29,593 bases of DNA from an uncultured Candidatus Saccharibacteria bacterium (GTDB lineage Bacteria > Patescibacteria > Saccharimonadia > Saccharimonadales > 2-12-FULL-41-12): NCBI GenBank assembly GCA_946478995.1, contig CAMLDK010000001.1, positions 1 through 29,593 of the forward strand. The letters run 5' to 3'. The position numbers and the translations under genes are program-made. The notes under the pieces are model-generated. The model was not told the DNA's origin. It did no database searches and worked only from the letters and a program-made list of their open reading frames with translations. Positions 1-6,745 of this stretch are shown in pieces (the stretch's first letter is position 1; every line of letters begins with the position of its first letter).

Positions 1-63
1 TTGCCGTAAGTGTTTGATTTTTGCGCCGAATGCCCGGTATGGGTGGTCTTCGATGTTAGGCAT
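1..63 (-). CDS. XRE-type helix-turn-helix protein, N-terminal fragment
   Basis: Only the first 21 codons lie in the window; the gene runs off the left edge. Reading leftward from the ATG at 63-61 gives MPNIEDHPYRAFGAKIKHLR plus one Gln. The 'FGAKIKHLR' stretch resembles helix 1 of XRE/Cro-type HTH domains, where a (I/L)(K/R)xLR pattern is usual, so this is probably a DNA-binding regulator. A TTGCAT / 17 bp / TAACAT promoter ends 7 nt before the ATG, so the mRNA would be almost leaderless. It diverges from murB. The family call is tentative because so little is visible. Confidence 0.5.
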   Translation of the reverse strand, partial: MPNIEDHPYRAFGAKIKHLRQ

Positions 64-70
64 ATATAAT

Positions 71-99
71 ATGTTAGACCCATAATCGTCTAGATGCAA
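71..99 (-). promoter_or_regulatory. Promoter of the partial HTH gene
   Basis: On the minus strand the -35 TTGCAT (99-94) and -10 TAACAT (76-71) are 17 bp apart. The predicted start of transcription, about 64, is next to the ATG at 63, so a leaderless mRNA is likely. This is a sequence match only. Confidence 0.45.
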
Positions 100-102
100 C
101 CC

Positions 103-130
103 TTGGGAGGCCTCACTTAACTGCTATACT
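103..130 (+). promoter_or_regulatory. Promoter of murB
   Basis: TTGGGA (103-108), a 16-bp spacer and TATACT (125-130) place the transcription start at about 137-138, exactly at the GTG start of murB. No Shine-Dalgarno sequence precedes the GTG, which fits leaderless translation. Confidence 0.5.
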
Positions 131-137
131 TCTTAAA

Positions 138-1160
138 GTGAAAATAAAGCACAGCCAGCCCTTGTCAGCACATTCTACGATGCGGCTCGGCGGGCCGGCA
201 AAATTCCTAACAGAGATTACCGACCGCAAGCAAATCGGCGAAGCAGCCGCATGGGCTAAAGACAACGGTTGCAAACTGATCATGATCGGCCACGGCAGCA
301 ATATAGTCTGGCAAGACTCCGGCTTTGACGGCTTGGTTCTAGTGAATAAGATACCCGGTTTTGAGATCAGGCAAGAAAAGGACAGCTATGTAGCGAAGCT
401 TGGCGCCGGAGAGGTCTGGGACGAAATGGTCGGCAAGTTGGTAGGCGAAGGCCTGTCCGGAGTTGAACAGCTTTCGCTGATTCCGGGTACGGTGGGTGCA
501 ACGCCGGTTCAGAATGTCGGCGCCTACGGCCGCGAACTGTCCGACGTATTAATAAGTGTTGAGGCTTATGACTTGGAACAAGACAAATTTGTTGAAATTC
601 CAAATGATGAATGCAGTTTTGCCTATAGAAGAAGCCGCTTCAACCGCAAGGATCGCGGCCGTTTTATGATATGCTCCATAACGCTTAGGCTTGTTAAAGT
701 TAATCCTTCCCCGCCGTTTTACGCATCGCTTGAAAGATACCTAAAAGAGCACGATATAACTGAATACACGCCGGGGAATATACGCGCGGCCGTAATCAGC
801 ATACGAAATTCAAAATTACCGGATCCGAAGAAAGTTGCCAACTGCGGATCATTTTTTGGAAATCCGATAATCAGCGGAAAAAAACTGGCTGAACTAAAGA
901 CAAAATACACAGATATGCCGGCTTGGGAGACAGGTGGCGGAGACTATAAGATTTCCGCCGCCTGGCTGCTGGATAAGCTGGGCCTGAAAGGTTATAAAGA
1001 TCCGGCGACAGGCATGGCTTTATGGCATGCCCAGCCGCTGGTTTTCGTCAATGAAAATGCCGAATCTACTAAAGATTTGCTGAGTTTCAGGGAAGATATA
1101 AAATCCCGCGTCAAAGAGAAGTTCGGCCTGGATTTAGTTCAGGAGCCCGAGTTAATTTAA
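138..1160 (+). CDS. murB: UDP-N-acetylenolpyruvoylglucosamine reductase MurB
   Basis: Cytoplasmic FAD enzyme that reduces UDP-GlcNAc-enolpyruvate with NADPH to UDP-MurNAc, the second committed step of peptidoglycan synthesis. At 340 aa it has the size of type I (E. coli-like) MurB. Visible motifs are the FAD-binding GHGSN (51-55), IPGTVGATPVQNVGAYG (115-131), SFAYRRSRF (160-168) with the Tyr-Arg pair of type I enzymes, NCGSFF (235-240) holding the proton-donor Ser, and Glu336 near the C terminus in the place of the catalytic Glu. The start is GTG; a TATACT box ends 7 nt upstream and there is no Shine-Dalgarno site. It converges on glyA. A MurA-type enzyme lies about 1.5 kb downstream, so both UDP-MurNAc steps are encoded locally, though not in one operon. 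Confidence 0.95.
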   Translation: MKIKHSQPLSAHSTMRLGGPAKFLTEITDRKQIGEAAAWAKDNGCKLIMIGHGSNIVWQDSGFDGLVLVNKIPGFEIRQEKDSYVAKLGAGEVWDEMVGKLVGEGLSGVEQLSLIPGTVGATPVQNVGAYGRELSDVLISVEAYDLEQDKFVEIPNDECSFAYRRSRFNRKDRGRFMICSITLRLVKVNPSPPFYASLERYLKEHDITEYTPGNIRAAVISIRNSKLPDPKKVANCGSFFGNPIISGKKLAELKTKYTDMPAWETGGGDYKISAAWLLDKLGLKGYKDPATGMALWHAQPLVFVNENAESTKDLLSFREDIKSRVKEKFGLDLVQEPELI

Positions 1161-1177
1161 TTAATTCCTAACAAAAC

Positions 1178-1195
1178 ATGTACATATGTGTACAT
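1178..1195. repeat. Perfect 7-bp inverted repeat between convergent murB and glyA
   Basis: ATGTACA (1178-1184), loop TATG, TGTACAT (1189-1195). It lies in the 42-bp gap between the two convergent stop codons. There is no T-tract on either side, so it is not a classical intrinsic terminator; it could be a weak bidirectional stop or an mRNA 3'-end hairpin. Confidence 0.4.
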
Positions 1196-1202
1196 TACGC
1201 TA

Positions 1203-2471
1203 TTATTTGAGACTGCTTGGAAGCGGAAAATCGAGTGCGAATTTGCGTATTTCTTCCCTTTGTTTGGCAAGTTTTTGAGTATCGTCGCGGTTTAAGATTG
1301 CCTGATCTATCCACTCGGCTACTTTCACCATGTCGGCTTCTTTAAGTCCTCGGCTGGTTAATGCGGGCGTTCCTAAGCGAATACCGCTGGGGCTATAGGC
1401 CGGCCGAGTATCGAATGGCACTGTGTTTTTATTAACAGTAATACCTGCCTTGCCTAAAGCGTCTTCCGCTTCTTTACCGATAACTTTCTTGTTTGTTAAA
1501 TCAATCAGCAAAAGGTGGTTATCGGTTCCGCCGGTAACCAGCTCATATCCGCGGCCGGATAGCTCTGCGGCAAGCTTCTTGGCGTTTTTAACGATTTGCG
1601 TGGCATAAGTTTTAAACTCCGGTTTTGCCGCTTCGCCCAAAGCTACGGCAATGGCTGCGGTTTGGTGATTGTGCGGACCGCCTTGCAGGCCCGGGATTAT
1701 CGCCCTGTCAATAAGCGTCGGCAAATTTTCCTTGGTTCTTTCGGCTTTTTTAAGCGGAGTCGAGGGGTTGCCGTTGCAGAGTATTAGAGCTCCGCGCGGA
1801 CCGCGCAGAGTCTTATGAGTGGTGGTCATAATTACGTCGGCGATTCCGGCCGGCGATGGATGCTCGCCACCGACTACCAGGCCGGCGATGTGCGAAATAT
1901 CCGCCAGTAGCCAGGCATTTACGCTATCGGCAATCTTCCTGAGTTTTTTCCAATCATATATGCGCGGATAAGCGGTAGCTCCTACAACTATCATCTTTGG
2001 ATTTTCGGCCTTTGCCTGTTTTTCTATGGCGTCATAATCCAAATATCCGTCCTTGCCGGTTTCGTATTGTACGGACTGATATATAGTTCCGGAAAAATTA
2101 ACTTTCAGCCCGTGCGTCATATGGCCGCCGAAATAAAGCTTAAGTCCCATGACTTTGTCGCCCGGATCCAAAAGCGCGTAATAAACCGCCTGGTTGGCTG
2201 GCGAGCCGGAATAGCCCTGAACATTTGCATGATCGACACCGAATAGTTTCTTGGCCCGGTCGCGAGCTAAATCCTCTACCTTATCTACTACCTCACAACC
2301 GCCGTAATAGCGCTGGCCGGGATAGCCTTCCGAGTATTTATCCGTCAGTACGCTGCCGAGAGCAGTTAATACATCTCTTGAGGTGTGATTCTCGCTGGGG
2401 ATCATCTCTAGCCCCTCCGATTGTCTTCTCGCTTCCGCGGCAATCAAATCTTCAATAATTTTATCTTGCAC
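1203..2471 (-). CDS. glyA: Serine hydroxymethyltransferase
   Basis: PLP enzyme that interconverts serine and glycine while charging tetrahydrofolate with a one-carbon unit; cytoplasmic. The 422-aa length is normal for bacterial GlyA. Motifs: SEGYPGQRYYGG (47-58), the PLP-lysine segment TTTHKTLRGPRG with Lys220, and the C-terminal RLGTPALTSRG. The usual 'ANVQPHSGSQAN' reads ANVQGYSGSPAN here, and the usual 'LSHGGHLTHG' reads LYFGGHMTHG. The start is GTG at 2471; a GAGAGG Shine-Dalgarno lies about 8 nt upstream, unlike several neighbours that appear leaderless. It is monocistronic, with the HTH-MurA gene diverging from it. Confidence 0.96.
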   Translation of the reverse strand: MQDKIIEDLIAAEARRQSEGLEMIPSENHTSRDVLTALGSVLTDKYSEGYPGQRYYGGCEVVDKVEDLARDRAKKLFGVDHANVQGYSGSPANQAVYYALLDPGDKVMGLKLYFGGHMTHGLKVNFSGTIYQSVQYETGKDGYLDYDAIEKQAKAENPKMIVVGATAYPRIYDWKKLRKIADSVNAWLLADISHIAGLVVGGEHPSPAGIADVIMTTTHKTLRGPRGALILCNGNPSTPLKKAERTKENLPTLIDRAIIPGLQGGPHNHQTAAIAVALGEAAKPEFKTYATQIVKNAKKLAAELSGRGYELVTGGTDNHLLLIDLTNKKVIGKEAEDALGKAGITVNKNTVPFDTRPAYSPSGIRLGTPALTSRGLKEADMVKVAEWIDQAILNRDDTQKLAKQREEIRKFALDFPLPSSLK

Positions 2472-2590
2472 AGCTTTTCCCTCTCTAGCTAACGTTTTGT
2501 CTTGCGTTATATTACTTTACTAACTAAGTATAATTATTAGTCCAGTTATTCGCAAAAAATAAGATATTACACGCTTACAAATGTATTGTA

Positions 2591-2619
2591 TTGTGATATC
2601 ATCTGTGATATTTTATTTT
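2591..2619 (+). promoter_or_regulatory. Promoter and possible autoregulatory site of the HTH-MurA gene
   Basis: TTGTGA (2591-2596), a 17-bp spacer and TATTTT (2614-2619); the ATG follows 4 nt later, suggesting a leaderless mRNA. TGTGATAT occurs twice, at 2592-2599 and 2604-2611, a 12-bp direct repeat that covers the spacer. Because the product has its own HTH domain, this repeat is a candidate operator; that link is inference. Confidence 0.4.
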
Positions 2620-2623
2620 ACAG

Positions 2624-4144
2624 ATGAAGTCCACGAACGAAAAGATTGGCAACTTAATTTACCAAATCAGGCAAGAGAGAGGTCTAACCCAAGCCGAATT
2701 TGCAAGGCGCCTTGGTACTAGTCAGAGCGCGGTCAACCGTATTGAGAAAGGCCGGCAAAACCTAAGCCTGGACACGCTTGGGCGGATCAGTGATGTCTTG
2801 AATAAGCAGATCATCAGCCTGGGCGGCCAAGCGGTAAGCTTAAGGATCGAAGGCGGCCATGAACTGTCCGGCGAGATCGTCACCAGGGTAGCTAAAAACT
2901 CAGCGGTCTGCTTGCTTCTGGCTTCTCTTTTGAACAAAGGTACCACCCGCCTTAAGAAAATGCCTAGGATCGAAGAGGTAAATCGGCTTATTGAAGTTTT
3001 GGTCAGCATAGGCGTCAAAGTACGCTGGATGGCCGGAAACGATTTGGAAATCCGACCGCCGGAGAAGCTTGACCTGAAAAATATAGATAAGAACGCAGCC
3101 AGAAGAACCCGCAGCGTGATAATGATGTTCGGCTCGCTCATGCACCAATTCAATGAATTCAAGATCCCATATGCTGGCGGCTGCAAGCTGGGGACCAGGA
3201 CGGTCAAGCCTCATCTGTATGCGCTTGAGGAGTTCGGCGTCAGCATTGACACGAAATCCGGCCACTACAATGTAAAGGTCAATAAGAAACTACCTAAGAA
3301 CGTAGTAATGTACGAGTCCGGCGATACCACCACGGAAAACGCTATCATGGCGGCGGCCATTTCTGATGGCGAGGTAACTATAAAAATGGCCAGCGCTAAC
3401 TACATGGTTCAGGACCTGTGCTTTTTCCTAAAGAAATTGGGCGTGAAAATAGAAGGTATCGGAAACTCAACGCTAAAAATCAAAGGTATCAAAAGCGCCA
3501 AACGCAATATCACTTTTTATCCGACGGAAGACCCTATCGAATCAATGACATTTATCGCGGCGGCCGTAGTGACGAATTCGAAGATCACCATCAAACGCGT
3601 CCCGATTGATTTTGTTGAGCTGGAGATATTGAAACTTTCCAAAATGGGGCTTAAGGTCACAGTTGACAGCACATACAAATCAGCCAACGGACATAGCAAT
3701 CTTGCGGATATAACGGTTTACAAACATAATGGCGAGCTTAAAGCCCTGGAAGAAAAAATCTATGGGCGGCCTTATCCTGGCTTGAACATCGATAACCTGC
3801 CTTATTTCGTACCGATTGCCGCCGTAGCGAAAGGGCGGACGCTGATCCACGACTGGGTTTATGAGGAACGGGCGCTTTACTATACCGAGATGCGCAAACT
3901 AGGCGTCAACATCACTTTGGCTGATCCTCATCGGGCATATATAGACGGTCCGACTAAATGGCGCGAAGATGACATAATCTGCCCGCCGGCACTTCGACCT
4001 GCCGTACTGTTGCTCCTGGGTATGTTGGCAGCCGACGGAACCTCTATTTTAAGAAATGTCTATTCGATCAACCGCGGCTATGAATACCTGGCTGAACGGC
4101 TTAACGAGTTAGGCGCTAAAATAGAAATCCTCCACGATATATAG
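2624..4144 (+). CDS. murA: XRE-type HTH domain fused to UDP-N-acetylglucosamine 1-carboxyvinyltransferase (MurA)
   Basis: The 506-aa protein has two parts. Residues 8-66 are a full XRE/Cro helix-turn-helix (LTQAEFARRLGTSQSAVNRI). Residues about 70-506 are a complete EPT/MurA fold, an enzyme that moves enolpyruvate from PEP to UDP-GlcNAc, the first committed step of peptidoglycan synthesis. Catalytic positions match E. coli MurA: Lys91-Asn92 (K22-N23), Cys187 in GGCKLGTRTV (C115, the fosfomycin target), Arg192 (R120), Asp390 in the PYPGLNID segment (D305) and Arg458 in CPPALRP (R397). The ordinary MurA is about 420 aa, so the N-terminal extension accounts for the extra length. A gene-proximal direct repeat may be its own operator. 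It is followed by tRNA-Gly. Substrate preference cannot be read from sequence, but no active-site residue is missing. Confidence 0.88.
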   Translation: MKSTNEKIGNLIYQIRQERGLTQAEFARRLGTSQSAVNRIEKGRQNLSLDTLGRISDVLNKQIISLGGQAVSLRIEGGHELSGEIVTRVAKNSAVCLLLASLLNKGTTRLKKMPRIEEVNRLIEVLVSIGVKVRWMAGNDLEIRPPEKLDLKNIDKNAARRTRSVIMMFGSLMHQFNEFKIPYAGGCKLGTRTVKPHLYALEEFGVSIDTKSGHYNVKVNKKLPKNVVMYESGDTTTENAIMAAAISDGEVTIKMASANYMVQDLCFFLKKLGVKIEGIGNSTLKIKGIKSAKRNITFYPTEDPIESMTFIAAAVVTNSKITIKRVPIDFVELEILKLSKMGLKVTVDSTYKSANGHSNLADITVYKHNGELKALEEKIYGRPYPGLNIDNLPYFVPIAAVAKGRTLIHDWVYEERALYYTEMRKLGVNITLADPHRAYIDGPTKWREDDIICPPALRPAVLLLLGMLAADGTSILRNVYSINRGYEYLAERLNELGAKIEILHDI

Positions 4145-4157
4145 AACATCGTCCTGT

Positions 4158-4165
4158 GGTATAAT
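4158..4165 (+). promoter_or_regulatory. Extended -10 promoter of tRNA-Gly
   Basis: TGGTATAAT with -10 at 4160-4165 and TG one base upstream. The 16-nt stretch TATAATTACCCCTGTT recurs exactly in front of the tRNA-His leader (10840-10855). No good -35 box is visible. Confidence 0.6.
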
Positions 4166-4185
4166 TACCCCTGTTCTAAAAGTAT

Positions 4186-4260
4186 GCGGGCGTCGTACAA
4201 CGGCTAGTATATGAGTTTTCCAAACTCAGGACGAGGGTTCGATTCCCTCCGCCCGCACCA
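4186..4260 (+). tRNA. tRNA-Gly (UCC)
   Basis: Cloverleaf: acceptor GCGGGCG (4186-4192) pairs with CGCCCGC (4250-4256). The anticodon loop is TTTCCAA with anticodon TCC on stem TGAGT/ACTCA. The T arm has GGTTCGATTCC, the discriminator is A4257 and the CCA (4258-4260) is encoded. Confidence 0.95.
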
Positions 4261-4270
4261 AAAATGAAAC

Positions 4271-4300
4271 GATACCCTTTAGCGGTATCTTTTTATTTTT
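4271..4300. terminator. Bidirectional intrinsic terminator after tRNA-Gly
   Basis: GATACC (4271-4276), a 7-nt loop and GGTATC (4284-4289), followed on the plus strand by TTTTTATTTTT. On the minus strand the same hairpin is followed by GTTTCATTTTT, so it can also stop transcription arriving from the HEPN operon. Confidence 0.75.
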
Positions 4301-4314
4301 CTGTATGGTTGCGT

Positions 4315-4399
4315 GGAATCGAACGGGAATGCCACATGGCGCATTCCCCGGCACTTTGTGAGGAAACTTCCGAGCAAAGCGATTCCCCTATCTAGGATA
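4315..4399. other. Unexplained three-helix structured element
   Basis: GGAATCG (4315-4321) pairs with CGATTCC (4380-4386). Inside lie an 8-bp hairpin GGGAATGC/GCATTCCC (4325-4332 / 4341-4348) and a stem CTTTG/CAAAG (4354-4358 / 4375-4379), together making a three-way junction of 72 nt. CTATC-TAG-GATAG (4387-4399) is a further hairpin. No ORF uses it. On the minus strand it lies about 40 nt past the stop of the HEPN gene and ends in a tRNA-like GTTCGATTCC, but no cloverleaf can be drawn. It could be a 3'-UTR structure, a small RNA or a relic of an integration event. Confidence 0.45.
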
Positions 4400-4427
4400 G
4401 TCAAATTAAATATAGATGTTAGCTTAA

Positions 4428-4883
4428 TTACTTTTTGTACTGATAAATATAAGCATGGTTCATGTCGCTTTGATATTCCTGATAAACCACTTCTATAAAA
4501 CTTTCTAACTCGCTCATTAGCTCATCAAATTCCTCATATAGTTTTTCTATGCTACCAGGTATTCCCGATAAGCCTGTCTTGTGTGCAACGACATTTCTTA
4601 TTTCGCCAACTCTTAATAATTTACTCTTGAAATGGTCTATACCAGATTTTTCGCCTAGCATTTTACTAACTATTTCGCTCTTTTTTCTAAAAGTTAGCTC
4701 TCGTAAAATTAATTTCTCAAAATCATCTCTATTTTTTTCATTCTTTTTTGTATCGTCTACTCTTAAAAAACGATTTGTTAGCCATAGAGATAACATTTCG
4801 TCCAAATAGGAAATGCTAACCATTATATTTGCTAATTTTTCTTCTGGGGTTTTGTCGTTTATAAATATAAAATGCCTAGACAT
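4428..4883 (-). CDS. HEPN-like protein (RX4H motif)
   Basis: Predicted soluble, mostly helical 151-aa protein. It carries EIRNVVAHK, an RX4H pattern (Arg96 to His101) typical of HEPN domains, which in many toxin and defence systems form the RNase active site at a dimer interface. The flanking helices (LANIMVSISYLDEMLSLWL and the C-terminal LMSELESFIEVVY) fit a HEPN four-helix layout. Many HEPN proteins are non-catalytic, so RNase activity is inference. It lies 12 nt downstream of a membrane-anchored protein gene and is probably co-transcribed with it. The DNA here is visibly richer in A+T than the neighbouring murA and rib genes, which suggests recent acquisition. I could not assign a specific family. 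Confidence 0.6.
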   Translation of the reverse strand: MSRHFIFINDKTPEEKLANIMVSISYLDEMLSLWLTNRFLRVDDTKKNEKNRDDFEKLILRELTFRKKSEIVSKMLGEKSGIDHFKSKLLRVGEIRNVVAHKTGLSGIPGSIEKLYEEFDELMSELESFIEVVYQEYQSDMNHAYIYQYKK

Positions 4884-4895
4884 ACAATTCTTAAA

Positions 4896-5483
4896 TCACT
4901 CTAAACTTTTAGTGTATAGGTGGTCGTAGCTAGATGTAGAGAATGGATCGCCAATAAAATTACTACCCTCAAACTCACTATTTATATCACTGCAAAAATC
5001 CCCAACACCTGAACTTACATTTCCATATAGCCAATCGCATTCCTCACTAATTGCATCGCTAGAATCCCGCGCTTTTTCTAATAGCTCGTTGTAGCTTGCA
5101 TTTCCTTGATATATAACATCGGCAACGATATCTTCTATTTCAACATCTTCGTTGTAACTTATATCCGCAAGCGCTGCACCATTGATGTCATCGTAATTTT
5201 CCAACGTTGCGTCTCCGCAATATTCACCTACTGATTCGCTTATATTGTCGCTCAACCAAACGCACTGGTTGTCTATCCCCTGAATCATTTCGGTCGAGAC
5301 ATCTGCTAACTCACCGTATGTGCTCTCCATATCATCAATAATCTGTTCTGCAATATCAACTTTATCGTCTTGTGTAAGTTTAACGTCTTTAGAAGAATCG
5401 GAAAGATTGAAAATAATTAGAAAAAAAACGCCAATACCTAAAAGCCAAGCAATCCCACTGTAATCTTTTTTATGCTTAGGCAT
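4896..5483 (-). CDS. Membrane-anchored secreted protein with duplicated Cys-Trp repeat
   Basis: Not recognised as a known family. The 195-aa protein has a basic start (MPKHKK), one membrane helix (about residues 10-26) and then an acidic domain, so it should be anchored N-in with its bulk outside. That domain holds two copies of one unit: QCVWLSDNISESVGEYC (73-89) and ECDWLYGNVSSGVGDFC (148-164). The shared pattern is C-x-W-L-x-x-N-[IV]-S-x-x-V-G-[DE]-[YF]-C with the two Cys 15 residues apart in each copy, so a disulfide per repeat is plausible. The homology extends about 35 residues before each copy with acidic helical sequence. It is the first gene of a two-gene unit with the HEPN-like gene, in A+T-rich DNA. 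ATTGTA at 5523-5528 is a possible minus-strand -10 box. Confidence 0.7.
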   Translation of the reverse strand: MPKHKKDYSGIAWLLGIGVFFLIIFNLSDSSKDVKLTQDDKVDIAEQIIDDMESTYGELADVSTEMIQGIDNQCVWLSDNISESVGEYCGDATLENYDDINGAALADISYNEDVEIEDIVADVIYQGNASYNELLEKARDSSDAISEECDWLYGNVSSGVGDFCSDINSEFEGSNFIGDPFSTSSYDHLYTKSLE

Positions 5484-5547
5484 TTTAACTTTCTAATGTT
5501 CTTTTCTTCTTAATTAGTCTGATTGTACTACTTTATAACTTCTTTTT

Positions 5548-5555
5548 GCTATAAT
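5548..5555 (+). promoter_or_regulatory. Extended -10 promoter of the riboflavin operon
   Basis: TGCTATAAT with -10 at 5550-5555 and TG one base upstream. Transcription would start at about 5562, directly at the 5' strand of FMN riboswitch helix P1. Confidence 0.6.
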
Positions 5556-5562
5556 TAAGTTA

Positions 5563-5686
5563 CCTTCGGGGTTGGGTGAAATTCCCTATCGGCGGTAAAG
5601 CGCTTTTGAAGCGACAAGCCCGCGCGCCACTCGTGGCATGACTTGGTTAGATTCCAAGGCCGACCGTAAAGTCGGATAAAAGAAGG
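5563..5686 (+). promoter_or_regulatory. FMN riboswitch (RFN element)
   Basis: Conserved RFN blocks are present in order: helix P1 CCTTC (5563-5567) with GAAGG (5682-5686), GGGGTTGGGTGAAATTCCC, TATCGGCGGTAA, AAGCCCGCG, GGTTAGATTCCAAGGCCGAC and the P6 hairpin CCGAC-CGTAAA-GTCGG. It lies directly upstream of ribE and controls the rib operon. CGGGGT (5567-5572) can pair with ACCCCG (5712-5717) of the downstream terminator, a plausible antiterminator when FMN is absent. Confidence 0.95.
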
Positions 5687-5711
5687 AAAATCTATTTACT
5701 ATTAGATTATT

Positions 5712-5734
5712 ACCCCGTTGGCTGGGGTTTTTTT
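5712..5734 (+). terminator. Riboswitch-controlled terminator of the rib operon
   Basis: ACCCC (5712-5716), loop GTTGGCT, GGGGT (5724-5728), then a run of seven T (5728-5734). The ATG of ribE starts on the next base, so the terminator ends where the gene begins. GGGG in the 3' arm, 7 nt before the ATG, is the only Shine-Dalgarno-like sequence, so the hairpin could also hide the ribosome site. A separate hairpin AATCTA/TAGATT (5689-5694 / 5703-5708) precedes it. Confidence 0.85.
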
Positions 5735-6310
5735 ATGTTCACAGGAATAATCACACACACAGGCAAAGTCAGAAAAGCCAGCGGCAATAAGCTGGTTATT
5801 GAAAGTGATTTAGCCGGCCGACTGATGGTTGGAGACAGTATTTCAGTAAGTGGTATTTGTTTGACCGTTACCGAGTCTCATGAAAACAGTTTCTCGGTAG
5901 ATTTCATCCAAGAAACGAATGATAAAACAAATATTGGTTCACTAAAAGAGAATGATTTAGTAAATCTTGAGTTGCCAGCAACTCCATCTTCCTTACTGAG
6001 CGGGCATATTGTTCAAGGTCACGTGGATACGACAGCCAAGGTAAAAGAAATTATCAATGAAGGCAATCAAAAAACATTTGCATTTGAACTTAGGGATAAT
6101 TTATCCAAATATATGGTTGATAAGGGTTCAGTAACCATAAATGGCGTTTCCCTAACCTTAATTAATGTAGCGAACAAAGAATTTTCAGTCGGTATCATTC
6201 CGCACACATATAAGACAACTTCATTTAGCAACCTAAGAATTGACGATTCTGTAAATATTGAAGTCGATGTAATTGCAAAATACGTTGAAAAATTAACGAA
6301 AGGAAAGTAG
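5735..6310 (+). CDS. ribE: Riboflavin synthase, alpha-type
   Basis: Catalyses dismutation of two 6,7-dimethyl-8-ribityllumazine molecules to riboflavin plus the ribityl-aminopyrimidinedione, the last step of the pathway. The 191-aa protein has the two tandem lumazine-binding barrels of the family. Barrel 1 starts with the hallmark MFTGIITHTGKV, with SVSGICLTV at about 38-46. Barrel 2 starts near GHIVQGHVDTTAKV and contains SVTINGVSLTL. It is the first gene of ribE-ribH-ribBA-ribD and is controlled by the FMN riboswitch. Its ATG abuts the terminator T-run and it lacks a clear separate Shine-Dalgarno site. The stop TAG is followed immediately by the ATG of ribH. Confidence 0.96.
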   Translation: MFTGIITHTGKVRKASGNKLVIESDLAGRLMVGDSISVSGICLTVTESHENSFSVDFIQETNDKTNIGSLKENDLVNLELPATPSSLLSGHIVQGHVDTTAKVKEIINEGNQKTFAFELRDNLSKYMVDKGSVTINGVSLTLINVANKEFSVGIIPHTYKTTSFSNLRIDDSVNIEVDVIAKYVEKLTKGK

Positions 6311-6745
6311 ATGGATAAGGTAAAAATAGCCATAGTCAGCAGCTCGTTCAGGCAAGAAGTGGCTGATAACCTGGAAAAGAATGCGCTAGAAACATTTGCA
6401 AAAAACGGTGTTGAAAAAAGCCAGATTAAAATTATCCGCGTGCCCGGCGCACTTGAGATACCGCTGGTAGTTAAAAAACTGGCCAAGTCTGGAGAATATA
6501 ATGCAATTATCACTTTCGGAGCTATCGTCAAAGGAGAAACTTATCACTTCGAGCAAATATCAAATGAATGCGCCAGGGCCTGTATGGACATTTCGCTTGA
6601 ATATGAAATCCCGGTGATTTTTGAGGTCTGGTCGGTTTACAAGCTGGAACATGCTGTTGAGCGAGCTACCAGAAAAGAAGAAAATAAAGGAGTAGAGGCT
6701 GCCGAAACCGCAATTGAGATGATAAAAACTTTGAGGGAACTATGA
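6311..6745 (+). CDS. ribH: 6,7-dimethyl-8-ribityllumazine synthase
   Basis: Condenses 5-amino-6-ribitylaminouracil with 3,4-dihydroxy-2-butanone 4-phosphate. The 144-aa length is typical. Recognisable segments are the N-terminal KIAIVSSSF, VPGALEIPLVVKKL, and GAIVKGETYHFEQIS with the catalytic His. The next segment, VIFEVWSVYKLEHAVERA, departs from the common 'VIFGVLTTDT.EQA.ERA', a family variant. It starts 0 nt after the ribE stop and overlaps ribBA by ATGA, so translation is coupled. Lumazine synthase usually forms 60-mer or pentamer shells; that cannot be judged here. Confidence 0.95.
   Translation: MDKVKIAIVSSSFRQEVADNLEKNALETFAKNGVEKSQIKIIRVPGALEIPLVVKKLAKSGEYNAIITFGAIVKGETYHFEQISNECARACMDISLEYEIPVIFEVWSVYKLEHAVERATRKEENKGVEAAETAIEMIKTLREL

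Noticed and set aside
2722..3265. Two minus-strand ORFs inside the HTH-MurA gene (161 and 121 aa)
   Set aside because: Both are antisense to a well-supported catalytic domain and match nothing recognisable.
4300..4320. A second tRNA or tRNA remnant on the minus strand (GTTCGATTCC followed by CAACCA)
   Set aside because: Only 8 nt separate the T-loop-like sequence from CCA, where 13 are needed, and no T stem or acceptor pairs. The bases instead fit the three-helix element.
4237..5560. A genomic island integrated at the tRNA-Gly 3' end with att repeats
   Set aside because: The tRNA 3' end is not repeated in direct orientation downstream, and no integrase is present. Only a 10-mer recurs, and it is inverted.
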